This document shows positions 58,746-64,000 of a stretch of DNA of 64,000 bases, piece after piece (the first letter of the stretch is position 1; each line of letters begins with the position of its first letter). Both the position numbers and the translations under genes were made by a program. Origin of the DNA: Tachypleus tridentatus (taxonomy: Eukaryota; Arthropoda; Merostomata; Xiphosura; Limulidae); the NCBI RefSeq assembly GCF_004210375.1, contig NC_134829.1, positions 23,948,034-24,012,033 on the forward strand, in the 5' to 3' direction. The notes beneath the pieces are model-generated. The model did no database searches. It saw only the letters and a program-made list of their open reading frames with translations, and had not been told where the DNA came from.

Positions 58746-59551
58746 TTATTCTTTAGTAATCCTTCTGGTATCTTGGTAGCGCATGCGCTATTTTAACTAA
58801 GCTTATGAATGTTAAATAATTATCGACTTTTTATGCACTGCTTGCGTCGTCAAAGGAACTTCTAATACTCGTTAATGTTTCTTCTCACGCACCAGAAGTT
58901 GTGAATTATATATTGCAAGCTAGGACACTTACATACGAAAATATGTTATTACATATTTTTCAATTCAACATTAACATGAACTGTGTAATAATAGTACAGT
59001 TTAAAGCTTTAGAATTGGTCAGATTAGTCCTAACGAAGCTCGTTGTCATGGAGATGGCCGGAGTTGTTACGTACTTCGCACACATTCGTTGCGTTTGGTT
59101 CCCATAGGTGTTGTAATGCCAGTCATTAATAAAGCTGCAAAAATACACAAAATTTTATAACGCCAGATACTCGGAGTAGCGACGTACACAGCGCAGATAG
59201 CCCTTCGAACAACCTTCCTCTCCAACGAAACGTAAGAAACAAATTTCTGAAATAAAACACAGTTCTTGGCAACTTAGATTTTTTATGTATTATATCCCAA
59301 TACTTTTTCTTAACATATCTAGTTATTATTATTGTTTTATTCTTTTTTTCTGGTTAATGTTATCCATAGCAGAAACTTTGCACACTGCTATAAAATGTTA
59401 TAAATGTTTGTTATATACAATAGCTTCTTGACATAATAAGATACGCTACATAGCGAACATATCTAAACATCTCTTGAGCATTTCACATAGTCTGAACAAA
59501 CTCGAAGAGTATTAATTAGTTTATACACGAAAATGAAAAGACCACCTTTCG
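58746..59551. other. Unrecognised sequence downstream of exon 6
   Basis: No further exon could be supported. A stretch at about 59010-59110 has cysteines in an open frame but ends beside a SINE-tail-like AGCGCAGATAGCCC (about 59190), so it is probably an old repeat. Confidence 0.4.
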
Positions 59552-59618
59552 AAGACGCTCGGGTTACAGCAGAGAGCCGATGTGGCTTTCTAAAAAGAAA
59601 ACACGCGCGCGCGCGCTC
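59552..59618 (+). mobile_element. Short SINE tail, family B variant, followed by (CG)n
   Basis: CTCGGGTTACAGCAGAGAGC, CGATGTGGCTTTCTAAAAAG and AAAACACGCGCGCGCGCGC. The CG dinucleotide run at the tail is unusual for this AT-rich region. Confidence 0.65.
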
Positions 59619-59778
59619 AGATTATAGGGTTTTCGTTGTTTTATATTAAGACTGCTCAAACCTACGTGCTTTACGGATAACATGAATGCAAAAACACAGT
59701 AACAGGGGTAACTAAATGACAACGAAGTGTGCAGGATGACAGAACATTCCGAAATGCGTGAACTGTAGGAAAGTGCCC

Positions 59779-60168
59779 TCACAGAAAGTCTGAAAAAACC
59801 TCTAAGTCAAGCACTAGCGCCGATTGGTTCCTTGTAATATTATTTGCATAAAGCTTTTGAAAAGTAGCGGAAACTTGGTTGTGCAACATGCAAAAAGCCT
59901 TCAGATCATCAATAAAAAAACTAAATGCTGAACACGTAAATGTATCAACAATATAACACTGACGATATGTCTCGAGATTGAAGATATATGAAAGTGTTGA
60001 ATATGGAGTTGTAAGCAGTCCAATGACCATACCAACAGTGTGGGATTGTACTGAAGATGTTTTGTTCGGCGTACACGTTATTAATTGGGGTTCATTTTGT
60101 GAACGGTCAAGATGTCTAAATACCCATGGATAACCAAGAGATGCTAATCCATTACGTCGCAGAGACAT
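59779..60168 (-). other. Unrecognised 129-codon open frame
   Basis: This is the longest open frame here that is not explained by a tandem repeat, gap or known exon. It begins MSLRRNGLASLGYPWVFRHL and includes a hydrophobic part (GMVIGLLTTPYSTLSYIF). I recognise no family, see no flanking exon and cannot exclude chance. It may be a fragment of an unknown mobile element. It lies antisense to the likely continuation of the CUB gene. Confidence 0.25.
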
Positions 60169-60340
60169 GGCTGAGTTTTAGATCAGTAGGCTAATGTGAT
60201 GTTTTGAAGTAACTATTCTGAAGAATAGATATTAAATATGAGGGCATATTTCAGACCGTACAGAAAGGTTATATCGAAATATCAACCCATAATCTACCTG
60301 TCATCTTCAGGTAGCATTAAAGACAAATTGTATGAGACAA

Positions 60341-60641
60341 CTGTTGGGATGTTTGTTTGTTTGTTTTTGGAATTTCGCACAAAGCTACTCGAGGGCTATC
60401 TGTGCTAGCCGTCCCTAATTTTGCAGTGTAAGACTAGAGGGAAGGCAGCTAGTCATCACCACCCACCGCCAACTCTTGGGCTACTCTTTTACCAACGAAT
60501 AGTGGGATTGACCGTCACATTATACGCCCCCACGGCTGGGAGGGCGAGCACGTTTAGCGCGACGCGGGCGCGAACCCGCGACCCTCGGATTACGAGTCGC
60601 ACGCCTTACACGCTTGGCCATGCCAGGCCCTGTTGGGATGT
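60341..60641 (-). mobile_element. Young family A SINE with perfect target-site duplication
   Basis: The element 60353-60629 is nearly identical to that at 7938-8220, including the GC-rich head variant and TACGCCCCCACGGCTGGGAG. It is flanked by a perfect 12-bp duplication, CTGTTGGGATGT (60341-60352 and 60630-60641). Confidence 0.97.
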
Positions 60642-61184
60642 AGCTGATAGCATACTTCACAGAAAGACAAGAATTAATGAGGCCAAGGAGGTTACGCCAT
60701 ATTAACTAATATGATTACTAACTCCAACCTTCTCTATCACTTAACTTATAAGTATTTTTGACAAAATAATCATGAACTAAGCTAAACAGCGTCTTAAACT
60801 CGCTCCAATTCATGCGATTAAATGTCAGGTGGAATCAACAATAATAATACTCTAGCTAATGGCAATCCTAACTCTTCTTTCCATGAGAGGACATTATTAT
60901 TCTCACTACATCTGTCCATTTCACTTTTAGTTTTCTTAAATCATCAATGCTTGTTTAAGTAAGCGCCAGAAACACAACTGTTTTATACATTTACCATAAT
61001 TCGTTGTACAGATCCTCTTCTTCAAAACACTGATTTTATTGATAATTAATAGGAGTTTTGTAAAAGAAGACGAGCATATTTCTTGGACATACTAAAAAAT
61101 ACAAGGACCTTATTTCTTATGTGTTATTATAGTAGGAGATAAGAATATTTTTGTTTTGTTAAGAATAAAAGAAGCATATTTGTT
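60642..61184. other. Unrecognised sequence
   Basis: No gene or repeat is recognised. Confidence 0.4.
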
Positions 61185-61685
61185 ATGTCAATGAAGAATG
61201 CGTTGTTTCTTGAATCTTTTGAAGTAATGAGAATAACGAAGAGCGTGTTTCTTGAATATTTTGAAGTATTGAGAATAACGAAGAGCGTGTTTCTTGAATC
61301 TTTTGAAGTAATGAGAATAACGAAGACCGTGTTTCTTGAATCTTTTGAAGTAATGAAAATAACGAAGACCGTGTTTCTTGAATGTTTGAAGTATTGAGAA
61401 TAACGAAGACCGTGTTTCTTGAATGTTTTGAAGTATTGAGAATAACGAAGAGCGTGTTTCTTGAATCTTTTGAAGTAATGAGAATAACGAAGAGCGTGTT
61501 TCTTGAATCTTTTGAAGTAATAAGAATAACGAAGAGCGTGTTTCTTGAATCTTTTGAAGTAATGAGAATAACGAAGACCGTGTTTCTTGAATCTTTTGAA
61601 GTAATGAGAATAACGAAGACCGTGTTTCTTGAATCTTTTGAAGTAATGAGAGTAACAAAGAGCGTGTTTCTTGAATCTTTGGATT
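61185..61685. repeat. 42-bp minisatellite, about 12 copies
   Basis: TTGAATCTTTTGAAGTAATG followed by AGAATAACGAAGAGCGTGTT repeats every 42 bases (for example 61211 and 61253). One unit near 61385 has lost a base, which shifts the frame and breaks the + open frame in two. The - strand stays open for 156 codons as a 14-residue repeat (SLFSLLQKIQETRS). This is an artefact of the repeat. Confidence 0.96.
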
Positions 61686-61949
61686 TTAAAGTATAGAAAA
61701 TACTGTACTGAGAATGAAGAAAAGCTTCCTCTGACGATTTTGAGAATTAAGAGCTTACTTCTCTTGAGTTATTAATAATGAAAGAAACCTATTTGTTACA
61801 TGAAAAAATAATAGCTTATTTACCGAATAATTCTGGAATGGATAGAAGATTATTTCTTCATAGTTATTAAGAATGAATGAAGGATATTTGTTGGTGTTTG
61901 TAGATTGTCATTCCTTCAACAAGAGATGATGCCTGTTAAATGTAAGTGT
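61686..61949. other. Unrecognised sequence with decayed repeat relatives
   Basis: GAGAATTAAGAGCTTACTTC, TTAATAATGAAAGAAACC and TTAAGAATGAATGAAGG look like diverged units of the 42-bp repeat, as also before it (about 61020-61184). Confidence 0.4.
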
Positions 61950-62071
61950 AACCCAGTAGTTCAACAGTATGCTTGCGGAATTTACAACTTGGAAGCAGCG
62001 TTTGATACCCGTGGTGGGCAGAGTGGAGATAACCTTTTTATGTAGTTTTGTGCTTAATAACAAGCGAACAA
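61950..62071 (+). mobile_element. Short SINE, family B, diverged
   Basis: AACCCAGTAGTTCAACAGTA, TTTGATACCCGTGGTGGGCA, GAGTGGAGATAACC and GTTTTGTGCTTAATAACAAG follow the family order. Confidence 0.82.
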
Positions 62072-62956
62072 AAGCTGTATAGATTTTACTATTGTATTAA
62101 AACATATTTAATAAAACTATTAACAATGATATCTTATTTTTTACAATGTAAACTGACAAGAAATAATGAAATATAATTTTATTTTGTTTAATAAACGGCT
62201 ATACTATGCTAGATATTCTTATCCAATTACTTAACTATAACGTTCGCATGCATCATTATTTCTAAAAGCAAAAGAAAAAATTAAAAGTTAAATTACTTCA
62301 AAAGTCAACATTACAAAATTGAACAGTAATAACGACATGCAGTAACACTTGGTTAGGAGTAAATGACTTTATAATCTTCGCAACTTCCAACAGTTATATT
62401 TCTTTCAATTTCACGGTTTATCTAAAGACTCGTTTATTGGCTACTGGCTTTTCGGTAAGAAGCATATCCATGTATGTAATCAAAAGGCTTATTCTTAACA
62501 CGTGAATGTTTGGTTCTTCAGGGTTTCTATTCATTGTGTTTTAGTTCTGTGAAAACAGAATATTAAATTTTTTGACTTGTCACTTTTTCTCCTTACGAAT
62601 ATTTTTATAAATTTGAATAATTATAAAAAAGTATCTGTTCAATTATTTTAATTGTTCACGATAGTGATAAAAACAATTATGTTTCGGTGTAAAAAGTTAG
62701 GAAAATTGTTGTTCCGTATTTGTTGCTACAACAAGGGAATTAAACCTTAAAGAAAATACAAATAACATTTCAGGCCAATTACATCTATGTTTGTGATAAT
62801 TAACTAACGCTAGTGTTCGGTGTAGCCCATGTATAAAATAAACATTTCTCAGAGGCAGATAGGTCGATGACTGTGGACGATTCTGACGTTAGCTCTAGTT
62901 AACATGTGGCTAACCTTGAAAGTACAAACTCAAAGCTTTATTTTATTTTGCTTTTT
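62072..62956. other. Unrecognised sequence
   Basis: No gene or repeat is recognised. Confidence 0.4.
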
Positions 62957-63232
62957 CTCATGGCCAAGCGTGTTAAGGTGTTCGACTCGTAATCCGAGGG
63001 TCGCGAGTTCGAATCCCCGTCACACCAAACATGCTCACCCTTTCAGCCGTGGGGGCGTTATAAAATATGACGGTCAATCCCACTATTCGTTGGTAAAAGA
63101 GTAACCCAAGAGTTGGCGGTGGGTGGTAATGACTAGCTGCCTTCCCTCTAGTCTTACACTGCTAAATTAGGGACGGCTAGCGCAGATAGCCCTCGAGTAG
63201 CTTTGCGCGAAATTCAAAACAAACAAACAAAC
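62957..63232 (+). mobile_element. tRNA-derived SINE, family A
   Basis: From TCATGGCCAAGCGTGTTAAG through B box AGTTCGAATCCCCG and an intact body to the tail AAAACAAACAAACAAACG. The first bases of the head are missing. Close to consensus. Confidence 0.94.
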
Positions 63233-63901
63233 GATCATGGCAGGTGTGTTAACTTTAAGGAGATAACCTTTTTGTTTTGCACTAAAACAAAAACGGAGAA
63301 AAATTATGAACATAAAATTGTAAAGTTACAGCAAACAACAGTTTTTTACCAGGAAAACTAGTTAAATATTACATTACATTATATAAGAAATACTGAACTG
63401 CTATAAGTAGAGCATTCTTAAGACAGAAGACTTAAAGTGTAATGTTATACGGCACGTTAAAACACTTAGTGACTTTGATTTACAGTAAACTGTTACAAAC
63501 ACAGTTTGCCAAAAATGATGCACTTGTTATAATAATGCTTTCCCAACAATACAGGTTATTAGCCTTTGTTTCAGCCGGTTTTATATTACGTTTCTCTTGC
63601 TAATCTGCTATCATCTTCAGGAAATGTTTCCGTATCGGTAATGACCAGTATGTAATCTTCTATTATCCACTCGACCAGGGTCGAAGTCTGTCTCATTTAG
63701 TACTTTAATCAACTGTAGATAATTCGTTACCGGAGAAACAAAACCTAATTAGAATTCAGGAACATAACAGGTATACAAGACTTGATAATACTGATTTATC
63801 TTCAATAGGCCATCATGACATAAAAGAAAACTACACGATAAATTGAAATGATTTTGAAATAATGAGATATGAACTTTCACATGATAAAAAAAACTATAAA
63901 A
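63233..63901. other. Unrecognised sequence
   Basis: No further exon of the CUB gene or repeat could be supported. Confidence 0.4.
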
Positions 63902-64000
63902 GGTTGTTTGTTTGTTGTTAAGCACAAAGAGCTATCTGTGCTCTGCTCACTGTAGGCACTGAAACCGGGTTTTTAGTGGGGTAAGTTAACAGACGTACTG
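63902..64000 (-). mobile_element. Short SINE, family B, cut by window edge
   Basis: The reversed tail GTTTGTTTGTTGTTAAGCAC is followed by AAAGAGCTATCTGTGCTCTG, ACTGAAACCGGGTTTTTAG and part of the head, which runs off the right edge. Confidence 0.85.

Noticed and set aside
58990..59160. Possible next exon of the CUB gene with closely spaced cysteines
   Set aside because: No acceptor site in the required phase, no CUB or EGF spacing, and it merges into a SINE-tail-like sequence.
61188..61658. 156-codon - strand open frame with 14-residue repeats resembling a coiled coil
   Set aside because: It is fully explained by the 42-bp minisatellite. A one-base deletion in one unit changes frame without ending the open frame.
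32171..61685. Idea that tandem units here are preferentially multiples of three (33, 42, 51, 48, 42)
   Set aside because: Other arrays have units of 46, 40, 38, 56 and 83. About half being multiples of three in a small sample, noticed partly because such arrays make open frames, is not convincing.

Overview
This is an AT-rich, intron-rich, repeat-dense stretch of an animal nuclear genome. It has no operons, no bacterial-type genes and no CRISPR array. The dominant dispersed repeat is a roughly 270-bp SINE with a tRNA-like head (A box, then the B box GGTTCGAATCC) and an AAAC-repeat tail, present in about 20 copies. From memory this SINE type is typical of horseshoe crabs (Xiphosura), so I infer a Limulus/Tachypleus-like chelicerate. 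That identification is inference and needs a database search.

Layout. 1-3330 holds a decayed CR1/Jockey-like LINE, split by an inverted-repeat DNA element that is itself split by a SINE. 3331-19050 is intergenic sequence with SINEs of two families, a 500-base assembly gap (8441-8940), a 46-bp minisatellite (14118-14796) and a (TC)n(TA)n microsatellite seeded at a SINE tail. 19180-21350 is a broken Penelope-like retroelement with recognisable reverse-transcriptase and GIY-YIG endonuclease remnants. 23210-27117 is a 3.9-kb array of a 33-bp unit with an 858-bp (26-unit) higher-order repeat and decayed flanks. 28719-30305 is a dead Tc1/mariner element with both terminal inverted repeats. 30400-40100 is repeats and unrecognised sequence, including an inverted-repeat element at 39290-39772.

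The only host gene I can support lies on the + strand from 40164 to at least 58340. It has a signal-peptide exon, two CUB domains each made by a pair of exons, and a Ser/Thr-rich linker exon. Spliced, these exons give 320 codons in one open frame with GT-AG introns, and the protein continues past the window. The sequence resembles arthropod 'suppressor of lurcher protein 1' (SOL-1)-like proteins, the CUB-domain transmembrane family that in C. elegans is an auxiliary subunit of AMPA-type glutamate receptors. The introns are filled with SINEs, an intact hAT-type MITE and several minisatellites (51, 56, 48 and 38 bp units).

Most open frames here other than the gene exons are low-information artefacts of tandem repeats, SINEs or chance. 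The most notable non-genic signals are the 26-mer higher-order satellite, the shared 3' tail of two SINE families with unrelated heads, the nested LINE/foldback/SINE insertion, and the Penelope relic.
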